The translations under genes and the position numbers were made by a program. A stretch of 64,000 nucleotides of DNA from Aquibium pacificus (GTDB taxonomy: Bacteria; Pseudomonadota; Alphaproteobacteria; Rhizobiales; Rhizobiaceae). The stretch covers positions 682,001 through 746,000 of the forward strand of contig NZ_JBDPGJ010000004.1 in assembly GCF_040839445.1 (NCBI RefSeq), read 5' to 3'. Shown piece by piece: positions 1 through 8,416 of this stretch; positions within the stretch are counted from its first letter, which is position 1, and each line of letters starts with the position of its first letter. Below the pieces are notes generated by a model. That model ran no database searches. It was given only the letters and a program-made list of their open reading frames with translations, and was not told where the DNA came from.

Positions 1-793
1 TGTCCTCAGGTTTCATGTTGGTATTGCGCGCCCGTGCGAGGACCAGATAGTCAAAACCCGTCATTGCCAGTGGTCCGGTGGAACGCGGACCTCGCAGATA
101 CATCACCTGGATCAGCCGGTTGAAGACGGCCTCGTCCAGCAAGCTCACGATGACTGAGGGCTCACCTGCGGGCACATCGTGGCGCACCGCGGCGAGGATG
201 TTGTTAGACTCCGTCTCGATCAATTGCGCTGACACGTGGACCGTCTTGCCTTGCCGATACAGACGCCCGGCAACGACAAATTCGGCTTGCTCGGCCAGCG
301 GCGAACCAGGTGTGACGAGCCGACCGAGGTCGGTGGTGCGCAAGCCGCTAGGGTTCCGCGAAAAACTCTCGGTGACCGCTTCGCGTAAAGGTGCCGCGAG
401 TTCGGAAGTGGCGTCGTCGGAGTCGAAAGGCAGAACGCCGATGCGCCCGTGCCGTGCCGCAGATTCGCCCGGTGGGTCGGCGCCGTCGCCCGCAACTTCG
501 CCGACGAAACGGAAGCCCCTGCCACGAACCGTTCGAATGAGACGTTGTTCGCGGCCGCTGTCGCCGAGGGCGCGGCGGGCCGCATTGATGCGAGTCGTGA
601 GTGTCGATTCCGAAACGATCCGTCCGTCCCAGACCTCGGCCAGCATCATGTCGCGATCGACGACCCGGTCACGGTGGGCGACGAGACAGACCAGAAGGTC
701 GAACACCTGAGGCTCGACGGCGACGGTCACCCCGTCGCGCCGGAGTTCGCGGCGTTTTCTATCGAGCGTGAAGTTTTCAAATGTCGCCAACAC
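1..793 (-). CDS. Winged-helix transcriptional regulator with TolB-like N-terminal region of sensor part (partial, C-terminus beyond window)
   Basis: Read on the minus strand, the frame from the GTG at 793 (or TTG at 790) stays open to base 1. The first ~95 residues match an OmpR/PhoB-type winged helix: FDLLVCLVAHRDRVVDRD, a LAEVWDGRIVSESTLTTRI recognition region, and the wing RLIRTVRGRGFRFVG. This is followed by GRIGVLPFDS, the start typical of the TolB-like/adenylate-cyclase-associated domain in CadC-like one-component regulators. An AGG lies just upstream of the TTG. The C-terminal part is outside the window, so the sensed signal is unknown. Such proteins bind promoter DNA directly without a receiver domain. 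It is divergent from the exported protein at 895. Confidence 0.8.
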   Translation of the reverse strand, partial: MLATFENFTLDRKRRELRRDGVTVAVEPQVFDLLVCLVAHRDRVVDRDMMLAEVWDGRIVSESTLTTRINAARRALGDSGREQRLIRTVRGRGFRFVGEVAGDGADPPGESAARHGRIGVLPFDSDDATSELAAPLREAVTESFSRNPSGLRTTDLGRLVTPGSPLAEQAEFVVAGRLYRQGKTVHVSAQLIETESNNILAAVRHDVPAGEPSVIVSLLDEAVFNRLIQVMYLRGPRSTGPLAMTGFDYLVLARARNTNMKPED

Positions 794-894
794 CGGCCTT
801 CGTTCGATGAAATCTCAAGGAAAGATCAAGGCGGTCTGAAGGATCGAGCGAACGGCTCCGTGCATCCTTTGGTCTCCAATCGGAGAACCAGTCC

Positions 895-1980
895 ATGTCG
901 AAGCATACGTTCAGGCCCGTTTTCCGGGTCACCGTCTATCTCACCCTGGTTCTGGCCGCACATGCGCTCGCGCCGCATGCCGTCCGCGCCGAAACGCCGT
1001 GTCTGGTAGCAGAACTGCCGCCATCGGATCGACCGATCGTCGAGGAGGCGAGCCTTACGACCAACCCCGCGAACCTTACACGCAAGCTGACACGGCTTAA
1101 AGAGCAGAGCGGCGTGGACCAGATGCTGGACCTCGCCGGCCGGACGATGTTCGAGGAACAATGGGCCTACATTCCGGCCCGCGGACTCTGGATCGAGATC
1201 GGTTCGAACGAATTCGCGTGGGGTAACGATTCACAGGTCGAACTCGATGCGGACTACCTGATGGCGCTGCTCGAGGTTTTCGGTCATGTGCGCGTCTATC
1301 ACTTTCATCCGGCCGCCTACTTCGATCGCCCAGGGGGAGCAGGTGAACTACCCGCCGGAACGTCCGAGGCATCCGCGCTGCCGTCGGACCGCCTGGGATC
1401 GATCGGCTTCGCGCTTCCGAGCCCGGCCGACGCAGAGGTGTCGCTCAAGATCGCTCTTGAACAGGGCACGAACAAGCCGAATGTGAATGCGACGTTCCAC
1501 GTCGTCAGCCCTTATGGCGTGGCATCGTATGGTTCCACCGAGAGGGGCCGTAAGAGGCTGGTCGCAGAGGAAGGTAATCCGCGCACGAACCCGGCGCTTA
1601 CCATCCTCGTCACTTTATCGCTGCGCCGCGGCGAGATCAATGTGACCAAGACTGTCGAAAGCATATCGGACGCGACGATCAACGAGGTTATCAATGTGCT
1701 CGCCGATCAGGTGACCACGCCCGACTACGAGGTCCAGTTCGAGCCGGTTGCGCGCCGGCCCGAGGGTAACGGGGTCAAAAGGACGCCTAACGCTCCTCGA
1801 TCTTGGGCTGCCGTTGCCGAGCCTGACATCGTGGTGCCTTGCCGCGACGTCCGCTCGGGGTCATCAACGGCCGTCGCCGGCATACATAAGATGTCGGCCC
1901 CGATACCGCCCGAAGGTGGACGGCTAGCAGTGGCATCGTTCGCGCTATCATCAGTGACAGCTGAACGACCGGGATGGTGA
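895..1980 (+). CDS. Exported protein of unknown function with an HxHP...SPxD motif
   Basis: A 361-residue protein whose ATG is preceded by GGAG nine bases upstream. Residues 1-32 form a signal peptide (basic start, hydrophobic VTVYLTLVLAAHALA, cleavage near VRA-E), so it should act in the periplasm. I do not recognise the family. The middle contains YHFHP at 135-139 and LPSPAD at 174-179, with acidic residues around 87-120. This pattern recalls the His-x-His...Ser-x-x-Asp zinc site of JAMM/MPN+ metalloproteases, but the spacing between the histidines and the aspartate is about 40 residues instead of about 11. The last ~70 residues (Pro/Arg/Ala-rich) look unconserved and could reflect a late frameshift. 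It stands alone between a regulator and decayed mobile DNA. Confidence 0.6.
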   Translation: MSKHTFRPVFRVTVYLTLVLAAHALAPHAVRAETPCLVAELPPSDRPIVEEASLTTNPANLTRKLTRLKEQSGVDQMLDLAGRTMFEEQWAYIPARGLWIEIGSNEFAWGNDSQVELDADYLMALLEVFGHVRVYHFHPAAYFDRPGGAGELPAGTSEASALPSDRLGSIGFALPSPADAEVSLKIALEQGTNKPNVNATFHVVSPYGVASYGSTERGRKRLVAEEGNPRTNPALTILVTLSLRRGEINVTKTVESISDATINEVINVLADQVTTPDYEVQFEPVARRPEGNGVKRTPNAPRSWAAVAEPDIVVPCRDVRSGSSTAVAGIHKMSAPIPPEGGRLAVASFALSSVTAERPGW

Positions 1981-2231
1981 AGGGTTTCGGGTGCCGGCAC
2001 GCGTACGAAAGCCTTTCATGCAGGAACCCGCAGGCTACAGTGTTGACTACGGAGATTTCGATTTGCGGCCAATGTCCGCGTCGGCGCGATCCTTGCTGGA
2101 AAGCGCGGAAGTAGGCGCGGACAGGCTGCTTCGTTGCGCCTCGGCGTGGTATTGTTGGCTCCGCACGTTGCTCGTCGCGGACCTGTCGGCGCCCACAGTC
2201 ATCGCGGGCGCGGGTCTCGACCACATTGGCC

Positions 2232-2393
2232 GGGCGCCTCAACGCCGTGCTCAACGCGATCTATGCCGCCTTCGGGCAGGGCCGGGACGGCCTCGTTCAC
2301 CTTGGACCATCGGAGTCCCTGACCGGCGAAGCCCTTTGGTTCGCCCGCCTCGTTTTCTCCCTGATGCTCGGGGGGAAGATCGGGCCGTCATGA
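2232..2393 (+). pseudogene. Possible fragment of an ECF sigma factor (RLNAVLNAIY region)
   Basis: In one forward frame the bases encode GRLNAVLNAIYAAFGQGRDG followed by SLTGEALWFARLVFSLM, then a stop at 2391. This resembles the segment R(L/D)xAVLxVIYLxFNEGY...LxxEAIRLxRLL of large ECF sigma factors with a C-terminal TPR-like domain. Nothing before or after continues the gene in any frame, and the IS3 relic starts at once downstream. It is therefore at most a remnant. The stretch from 1981 to here holds no other recognisable gene. Confidence 0.3.
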
Positions 2394-2406
2394 TCGCTGA
2401 GGGTGG

Positions 2407-2613
2407 TGCGATCCTGGCCTCGTATTCCTGGATAAGGTCGGCGGCCCGCGCATCGCCATCGAAGGCGCCTTCCTCATATTTACGTACCCAGACACGGATC
2501 AGGTTGCGGGTGACGTCGTGCCGTTTCGCCAAACCGTGAAGCGTCTCGCTTGACAGATATTCCTGCGCAACCTGCCGCTTGAACTCGATGCTGTGCGTGC
2601 GATGTCGAACCAT
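2407..2613 (-). pseudogene. IS3-family transposase OrfA, 3'-truncated relic
   Basis: From the ATG at 2613 the frame encodes 69 residues of a typical IS3 OrfA: MVRHRTHSIEFKRQVAQEYL, then the helix-turn-helix LHGLAKRHDVTRNLIRVWVRKY and DLIQEYEARIA. After that the normal leucine-zipper end (…ALERLVGRQALE in relatives) is missing and the frame runs into unrelated sequence to 2251. OrfB, the DDE catalytic subunit, is absent. The upstream edge of the element is probably near 2614-2687, where it abuts the broken MFS gene. Confidence 0.8.
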
Positions 2614-2687
2614 GGGCTTTTATCCTCCGAAAGCCTGGCCAACCGGTCAATGCCCTTCCATCAATTTGACCACCAGCAGGGGCGCAC

Positions 2688-3181
2688 TCCATCATCCTGG
2701 TCAATCATGGGATCGACAACTGGCTGCCTGAGATTCTGGGCGCCAAGGGGCTTCCAGCGGCGGAGGCCGGGAGATGGGCGTCGCTCACCCAGATCGTCGG
2801 CATCGTCGGATCGCTAGTGGTGCCGCGCTATGCCGCGGCCGGCCGCCGTCTGGTGCTGATCACACTCATCTTCGCCAGCATGGCGGTCCCCAGCCTGCTA
2901 CTGCTCCTCCCGGCGCGCAAGCGCTTGTAGCCTCTCTCGTCCTGCTCGGGATCGCGCGCACGTCGGCCACGGCCATCGTGATGCTTCTTGCTCGGCGGCA
3001 TGTTTTTCGTCGCGGCCGAGATCGCGACCTCCTCGGCCCGACGACGATCGGGCTTCTGTCCGACCTGAGCGGCGGCTTTTCGAGTTGGCTATGGGCGCTT
3101 TCAGCGATCGGCGTCGTGCTGCTTGCGCTGGCGGGCCTGCTCGCGCGGATCGGACGCCGCGAGCGCTCGCTCACTCGCTGA
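2688..3181 (+). pseudogene. MFS transporter (CynX-like), decayed: 5' lost, in-frame stop and frameshifts
   Basis: The first frame reads SIILVNHGIDNWLPEILGAK, then hydrophobic LVLITLIFASMAVPSLLLLL, and hits TAG at 2928. The second frame picks up at ALVASLVLLGIARTSATAIVM; a short third-frame piece gives LLGGMFFVAAEIA; the second frame resumes with GPTTIGLLSDLSGGFSSWLW, a final membrane helix and the C-terminus ending at 3181. Together these rebuild the second half of a major-facilitator permease with at least three disabling lesions. The 5' half is missing where the IS3 relic abuts it. It ends tail-to-tail with, and overlaps, the TetR gene. Confidence 0.75.
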
Positions 3182-3881
3182 TCAGCGCCGAGAAGTCGGA
3201 ATCGCCCGAGATCGGCAGCTTCGGCACCTCCATCCAGCAGACGCGCCGCGCCCGCTCGGCATCCACGCCGAGGCCGACGAAGGCGACCATCAGCGTCTCG
3301 CGCACGTGGTCGGGCTGCGTCCTGCCTAGGATGACGGACTGGATGCTTCGGACGAGGCCGCCCAGGATTGCGTCATGCGCGACCTGCATGGCGGAGAACC
3401 GGAAGTCCCCGTTGGCTGCAGCCATCTCGATGTCGCGCGGCAAATAGACATCGACCAGCTTGCCGCCCGCCTCGCCCTGGGTCCCAACCTGGACGATGAA
3501 GCGCCCCCAGGCCCGGTTCTCGATCGCGAGCGACATGTAGGCGAGACAACCCGCGGCGATCCGTTCCAGCGGGTCGTCGAAGGTCAGCACCATCTTGTCG
3601 ATGACCTCCAGCACGCCGTCCGACACGGCGGCGTTGACGGCCTGCAGCAGTTCGTGGGTCGAGCGGAAGTGGTTGTAAAACGTCCCGCGCGACACGCCGG
3701 CCTGCGCGATGAAGTCGTCGATCGAGGCGGCATCCGGGCTCTTCTGTGAGAACACCGCGACGGCGGCGGCCATCAGCTTGCGGCGCGTCTGCTCCCGCCG
3801 GAGGATTCCGTTGCGCGTGCGGTGGTCGGCGCCACCGGCCTCGTCGATGGTTGTTTCGTCAGATTGGGCAGTGGGCCGCAT
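3171..3881 (-). CDS. TetR/AcrR family transcriptional regulator
   Basis: A 236-residue protein. The DNA-binding domain lies at about residues 25-80: RRKLMAAAVAVFSQKSPDA then IDDFIAQAGVSRGTFYNHF, the classic TetR helix-turn-helix with its Tyr-x-His-Phe end. The remainder is an all-helical ligand domain. It is divergent from the FAD hydroxylase operon, and the 147-bp space between them holds two palindromes, which makes it the likely repressor of that operon, released by an aromatic substrate or its CoA ester. The start at 3881 was chosen because the frame further upstream is antisense to the hydroxylase gene. The inducer cannot be read from the sequence. Confidence 0.88.
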   Translation of the reverse strand: MRPTAQSDETTIDEAGGADHRTRNGILRREQTRRKLMAAAVAVFSQKSPDAASIDDFIAQAGVSRGTFYNHFRSTHELLQAVNAAVSDGVLEVIDKMVLTFDDPLERIAAGCLAYMSLAIENRAWGRFIVQVGTQGEAGGKLVDVYLPRDIEMAAANGDFRFSAMQVAHDAILGGLVRSIQSVILGRTQPDHVRETLMVAFVGLGVDAERARRVCWMEVPKLPISGDSDFSALISE

Positions 3882-3919
3882 GCTGTTTCCGTCGTCTTGC
3901 CGGATGGGGTGGGTTTCGG

Positions 3920-3968
3920 TGTCAATATAGACACGGGGTTCATATTGACAAAACTGTTCATTATGAAC
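3920..3968. promoter_or_regulatory. Two palindromes in the TetR/hydroxylase divergent promoter (probable operator)
   Basis: TGTCAATAT at 3920-3928 and ATATTGACA at 3942-3950 are perfect 9-bp inverted arms with a 13-bp centre. A second palindrome, GTTCAT-t-ATGAAC, lies at 3956-3968. The right arm contains a consensus -35 hexamer TTGACA (3945-3950) reading toward the hydroxylase, so a bound repressor would cover the promoter. Assignment to the adjacent TetR protein is inference. Confidence 0.6.
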
Positions 3969-4028
3969 TAGCCTCCAATCATGCGGACCCGACGGGAGAC
4001 GGGTTCGCCGCGAGGGAGGAGAATTCCA

Positions 4029-5657
4029 GTGCCATCGTCCGGCGCGACATCCGACGTCGTCATCATCGGCTATGGCCCGACCGGCCAGCTGCTTTCGATG
4101 TTGCTTGCCCGCAAGGGGCACCGCGTCGTCGTCGTGGAGCGCTGGCCCAATCTCTACCCGCTTCCGCGCGCGGTGCATTTCGACCACGAGGTGGCCCGGA
4201 TCCTCCAGGCGGCCGGCGTCATCGACGACGTCAGCAATATCACCGAGGGCATCGATACCTACGAATGGCGAAACGCCGCCGGAGAACTCCTGCTGATGCT
4301 GGACTGGCGCGGCCGGGGCTCCAGCGGCTGGCCGGAATCGAACATGTTCTCGCAGCCGCAGCTGGAGGCGGTTCTCGATGCCCATGTCAGGGCGTCCGAC
4401 AAAATCACCGTTCTGCGGGGGTGGGGCGCGACCGCTTTCGAGGACGACGGCGATCGGGTGCGGGTCGATCTGGCGAGAGGCACCGTGCAGGACGGGGTCT
4501 GGACGGCGACCGGCGAGACCGACACGATTGCGGGGCGCTACCTCGTCGGCGCGGACGGCGCCAATTCCCTCGTGCGCGAGCGTCTCGGCGTCGGCGTCGA
4601 GGATCTCGGCTTCGCCTTCGACTGGCTCGTGGTCGACGTCCTGCCGAGGGTCGAGCGGGAGTGGATCCCGAAGACCTGGCAATTGTGCGATCCGGCGCGG
4701 CCGACCACTGTCGTTCCCGGCGGTCCGAAGCGACGGCGCTGGGAATTCATGCTGCTGCCGGGTGAGACGCCGGCCACGATGAACCGGCCGGAGAAGGCCT
4801 GGAGCCTGCTCGAGCCCTGGGGCATGAACCCGGACACGGCGGAGCTCGAGCGTCATGCCGTCTACACCTTCCGGGCGCTTTGGGCGACGCAGTGGCGGAA
4901 GGGCCGCGCCGTGCTCGCGGGCGACGCCGCCCATCTGATGCCGCCCTTCGCAGGCCAGGGAATGTGCAGCGGAATGCGCGACGCCAACGCGCTTGCCTGG
5001 CGGCTCGACCTGATCCTGCGCGGCATCGCGTCGGACCGCCTGCTTGACAGCTACGGGCCGGAGCGCATCGGCCATGTGAAGACTATGATCGAGTTCTCCA
5101 TCGAACTCGGCAACGTGATCTGCATCACCGATGCAGCGCAGGCCGCCGAGCGCGACCGCGAGATGATCGCCGCCCGCAACACCCCCGGCTACCAGTCGCC
5201 TCCCCAGCCGCGACCGCCGCTCGGGCCGGGTCTCCTCGTCGAGGGAGATCCGGCCGCCGGGCAACTGGGCGTGCAGGGGGCCATCGGCACGAAAGACGGC
5301 GTCCGACTCTTCGACGACGTCCACGGCAACGGCTTCCTTGTGCTTGCGCGGAGTAGCCGGGTTCTCGACCGGCTCTCCGGCGACGACGCGGCTTTCCTTC
5401 GCTCGATTGGAACAGTCGCCATGGGGCTCGACGAACTCGATGACATCGAAGGCGTCTACAGCCGCTGGCTCGACGAACTCGGTGCGACCGCGGTCCTGAT
5501 CCGGCCGGACTTCTACGTCTTCGGCACGGCTGTCGATGAGGCCACTCTCGCTCCGCTCGTCGGACGACTGCGCGATGCGCTGGACATTCCCCTCGGGCCG
5601 GTTTCCCCAGACGGCCCGCTCTCCGAACTCATGGCCTCCGCGACGGGAGCGCAGTGA
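4029..5657 (+). CDS. FAD-dependent aromatic monooxygenase (MhpA/PheA-type hydroxylase)
   Basis: A 542-residue class A flavoprotein hydroxylase that adds one oxygen to an aromatic ring using NAD(P)H and O2. The FAD-binding GYGPTG lies near residues 14-19, an acidic end VVVERW follows, the DG motif reads YLVGADGANSLVR, and the GD motif reads AVLAGDAAHLMPPFAGQG. The PRAVHFDHE sequence after the first fold is characteristic of the MhpA (3-(3-hydroxyphenyl)propionate hydroxylase) branch. The GTG at 4029 is preferred over the upstream ATG at 3981 because GGGAGGAG stands 7 bases before it. It is the first gene of a five-gene operon with a liv-type importer. Its substrate is probably what the importer brings in; identity unknown. 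Confidence 0.85.
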   Translation: MPSSGATSDVVIIGYGPTGQLLSMLLARKGHRVVVVERWPNLYPLPRAVHFDHEVARILQAAGVIDDVSNITEGIDTYEWRNAAGELLLMLDWRGRGSSGWPESNMFSQPQLEAVLDAHVRASDKITVLRGWGATAFEDDGDRVRVDLARGTVQDGVWTATGETDTIAGRYLVGADGANSLVRERLGVGVEDLGFAFDWLVVDVLPRVEREWIPKTWQLCDPARPTTVVPGGPKRRRWEFMLLPGETPATMNRPEKAWSLLEPWGMNPDTAELERHAVYTFRALWATQWRKGRAVLAGDAAHLMPPFAGQGMCSGMRDANALAWRLDLILRGIASDRLLDSYGPERIGHVKTMIEFSIELGNVICITDAAQAAERDREMIAARNTPGYQSPPQPRPPLGPGLLVEGDPAAGQLGVQGAIGTKDGVRLFDDVHGNGFLVLARSSRVLDRLSGDDAAFLRSIGTVAMGLDELDDIEGVYSRWLDELGATAVLIRPDFYVFGTAVDEATLAPLVGRLRDALDIPLGPVSPDGPLSELMASATGAQ

Positions 5658-5658
5658 G

Positions 5659-7143
5659 ATGACGCACGCCGGCGCACTGGTGGCGAAGGGACTGACCAAG
5701 CACTACGGCGGCGTCAAGGCGCTCGGCGACGTCAGCTTCGTGCTCGCCCCGGGGCAGACGCTGGGCGTGATCGGACCCAATGGCGCCGGCAAGTCCACGC
5801 TTCTGTCGCTGCTGTCGGGCGGCGTGCGGCCGACCTCGGGGACTGTCACCTGGGATGGGCGCCGGATCGACGATCTCCCGAGCTACAAGGTCGCGCGCCT
5901 GGGCATCGGCCGTGCGCGCCAGATCCCGCGGCCGTTCCGCCGGCTGACGGTCCGGCAGAACCTCGATGTCGCGGCCAACAGTGCGGTCGCCGCGCGCGAG
6001 GATCGGGCGCCGCTGGTCACCCGGACGCTCGACGAATGCGGGCTTCTGGCGCGCGCCGCCGCGCCGGCCGGCGAACTGGGGTTACTCGATCTCAAGCGGC
6101 TTGAGGTCGCGCGTGCGCTCGCTCTCGATCCCCGCGTCATTCTGCTCGACGAGGTTGCGGGCGGGCTGATGGGTCCCGAGGTTTCCGCCATCGCCGATCT
6201 CATCGGCAGCATCCGGCAGCGGGGCATCTCCATTGTCATCGTCGAGCACGTGCAGGGCGTGATCGGCCGGCACGCCGACCATGCCATCGTGCTGGACTGG
6301 GGCCGCGTCATCGCCGAAGGCAGCCCCCGGGAGGTCGCGGCCGACCCTAAGGTGGTGGAAGTCTACTTCGGTGCTGCCACCGCCATGCAGCCGAAGGCGG
6401 CCGATCCCGCCGTCAGAACTGCGCCTGTCGTGCTGGAAGTCGACCGCGTGACGGCCGGATATGGCGGCCTCACCGCGCTTTCGGATGTCAGCATCACGCT
6501 CCGGCAGGGCGAGGTCGTCGGTATCATCGGCGCCAACGGGGCGGGCAAGACCACGCTCTGCCGGGTCATCGCCGGTCTCGTCCCTTCGAAATCGGGTGCG
6601 GTTTCCCTGCTCGGCGAAGACGTCACTGCTCTGGCGCCGCATCGACGCGCGCGTCGGGGGCTGGCGATCTGCCATGAGGGCCGCCGGTTGTTCACGGGCC
6701 TTTCGGTCGAGGAGAACCTCGACCTCGGCGCAGCCCTGTCGGGCGCATCCCGCGAAGAGGTCAAGCGACGCCGCGGAGAGATCTACGGGATGTTCCCCGT
6801 CCTTGCGGAGCGGGCCCACAAGTCGGCGGGCGCGATGTCGGGCGGTCAGCAGCAGATGCTGGCGATAGGACGGGCGCTGATGGCGGCGCCCAAGGTCCTC
6901 CTGCTCGACGAACTCTCGCTCGGCCTAGCGCCGCTGGTCATCGAGACGATCTATCAGGCGCTCGATCACATCCGGTCGCTCGGGGTCAGCATCGTGCTCG
7001 TCGAGCAGAACACCCATCGCTGCCTCTCGGTGGCCGACAGGGTCTACGTGCTCGAGCGGGGACACGTCTCCTATGGCGGATTGCCCGAGGGGCTGATGAA
7101 GCAGGACGTCCTGCGCCAGGCCTATTTCGGCGAGACGGCCTGA
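5659..7143 (+). CDS. Fused branched-chain-type ABC transporter ATPase (LivG-LivF in one chain)
   Basis: A 494-residue protein whose ATG lies one base after the upstream stop. It holds two complete ATP-binding modules that are normally separate LivG and LivF subunits. Module 1 (about 1-235) has Walker A GPNGAGKST and Walker B VILLDEVAGGL, but its signature is LGLLDLKRLEVARAL instead of LSxGQ. Module 2 (about 255-494) has Walker A GANGAGKTT, the clean signature MSGGQQQML and Walker B VLLLDELSLGL. It energises uptake through LivH/LivM at the inner membrane. The degenerate first signature suggests one composite ATP site may be weak or catalytically silent. Since a family with these permeases also imports aromatic acids, the substrate is likely aromatic (inference from the adjoining hydroxylase). 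Confidence 0.9.
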   Translation: MTHAGALVAKGLTKHYGGVKALGDVSFVLAPGQTLGVIGPNGAGKSTLLSLLSGGVRPTSGTVTWDGRRIDDLPSYKVARLGIGRARQIPRPFRRLTVRQNLDVAANSAVAAREDRAPLVTRTLDECGLLARAAAPAGELGLLDLKRLEVARALALDPRVILLDEVAGGLMGPEVSAIADLIGSIRQRGISIVIVEHVQGVIGRHADHAIVLDWGRVIAEGSPREVAADPKVVEVYFGAATAMQPKAADPAVRTAPVVLEVDRVTAGYGGLTALSDVSITLRQGEVVGIIGANGAGKTTLCRVIAGLVPSKSGAVSLLGEDVTALAPHRRARRGLAICHEGRRLFTGLSVEENLDLGAALSGASREEVKRRRGEIYGMFPVLAERAHKSAGAMSGGQQQMLAIGRALMAAPKVLLLDELSLGLAPLVIETIYQALDHIRSLGVSIVLVEQNTHRCLSVADRVYVLERGHVSYGGLPEGLMKQDVLRQAYFGETA

Positions 7144-7207
7144 CCGGAGAGGATCGCGCGGCATACCGTCAGGAGACGGTTCGCATTCACAGGGAGGAGC
7201 ATCGACC

Positions 7208-8410
7208 ATGAAATGCATATCGGTTCACAATTTAAGGTACACGGCAGCGTTGACCGCCGCACTGCTCGTGCTGGGCGCGACATCCGTGCGCGCGGAGGAC
7301 GTGGTGATGGGCGCGAGCCTGCCCATGGCCGGCCCGCTGGCGCAGTTCGGCGAGGTGATCCGCGACGGCTACGAATATGCCGTCAAGGAGATCAACGATC
7401 AGGGCGGCGTCCAGGTCGGCGACGCGAAGCGCCTCATCAAGCTGATCGTGCTGGATAATCGCGGCGACCCGAACCAGGTGGCGGGTCAGGTCCGCAAGCT
7501 CGTGCAGGCCGAGGGCGCGTCCGTGCTGCTCGGCGCCGTCACGCCCGTCTTCAACGGCCCGCTCTCCGCCGCCGCGGATCAGCTGAAAGTCCCGCTGGTC
7601 ATGTCGCTCGTGCCCATCGACGCTTGGCAGGACGCCCGCGAGGGCGGCTACAAATACGCCTGGGACATCTATGCCCACGAGCCAGAGGCGACGAAGGTGA
7701 CCTGGACAACCGCCGACATGGCCGAGACCAACAAGAAGGTCGCGCTCTTCCTCAATACGGACGAGGACGGCGAGATCTGGGGGCGCAACTGGACCGAACA
7801 GGCCGACGGGGCCGGGTACGAGGTCGTCTACACGGCGCGCATGCCCGTCGGAACGACCAACTTCGCCGAGTACATCAATTCCGCCAAGCAGGCCGGCGCC
7901 GAGATCGCGCTCGGCCAGATGGTGCCTCCGGACGCCATCACGCTGTGGAAGCAGATGAAGGCGCTGGGTTACGGCCCGAAGCTGGCGAGCTGCGAAAAGT
8001 GCGGCTCCGGCGACTGGTGGCCGGGCGCGCTCGGCGATGTGGCCGAAGGGACGCTGACGTCTGACGTCTGGGTGCGCGGCCTCGGCGGGCCTGGCGTCGG
8101 AGGCGTGGTTGCGGCACTCGGCGAAAAGCACAAGGGCAAGGTCTTGTCCGGCGCCGTGCTTTCCCACACCGTGGTCAACGTTGTCGTCGACGCCATCGAA
8201 CGCGCCGGGACCCTCGAGGCGGACGCAGTCAATGCGGAGATCGCCAAGACCGACGGCGACTACGCGATCGGCCATGTCGCCTTCACGGTCAACCACGGCG
8301 CTCCTCTGCCACCGATCATGCAGCAGTGGCAGGGCGGTGAAGCGGTGCAGGTCTATCCGGTCGGTGCGGCTTCGGCCGATCTCCAGGCACCCGCCAAGGG
8401 TCTGCAGTAG
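7208..8410 (+). CDS. ABC transporter periplasmic substrate-binding protein (LivK-like)
   Basis: A 400-residue protein with a strong SD (AGGGAGGAG) before ATG 7208 and a signal peptide at 1-29 (cleavage after SVRA). The mature protein begins EDVVMGASLPMAGPLAQFGE, the usual start of the Leu/Ile/Val-binding (peripheral-binding type 6) family, and continues with GYEYAVKEINDQGG, the repeated receptor-family core. Members bind branched-chain amino acids, amides, short-chain acids or aromatic acids. Here the operon partner hydroxylase argues for an aromatic ligand. It delivers cargo to LivH/LivM encoded next. Confidence 0.9.
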   Translation: MKCISVHNLRYTAALTAALLVLGATSVRAEDVVMGASLPMAGPLAQFGEVIRDGYEYAVKEINDQGGVQVGDAKRLIKLIVLDNRGDPNQVAGQVRKLVQAEGASVLLGAVTPVFNGPLSAAADQLKVPLVMSLVPIDAWQDAREGGYKYAWDIYAHEPEATKVTWTTADMAETNKKVALFLNTDEDGEIWGRNWTEQADGAGYEVVYTARMPVGTTNFAEYINSAKQAGAEIALGQMVPPDAITLWKQMKALGYGPKLASCEKCGSGDWWPGALGDVAEGTLTSDVWVRGLGGPGVGGVVAALGEKHKGKVLSGAVLSHTVVNVVVDAIERAGTLEADAVNAEIAKTDGDYAIGHVAFTVNHGAPLPPIMQQWQGGEAVQVYPVGAASADLQAPAKGLQ

Positions 8411-8416
8411 CAAGGC

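Noticed and set aside
3900..5699. Long open frame on the minus strand continuing upstream of TetR across the hydroxylase gene
   Set aside because: It is antisense to the flavoprotein hydroxylase, Arg/Asp/Gly-rich with no domain; only the TetR portion from 3881 is real.
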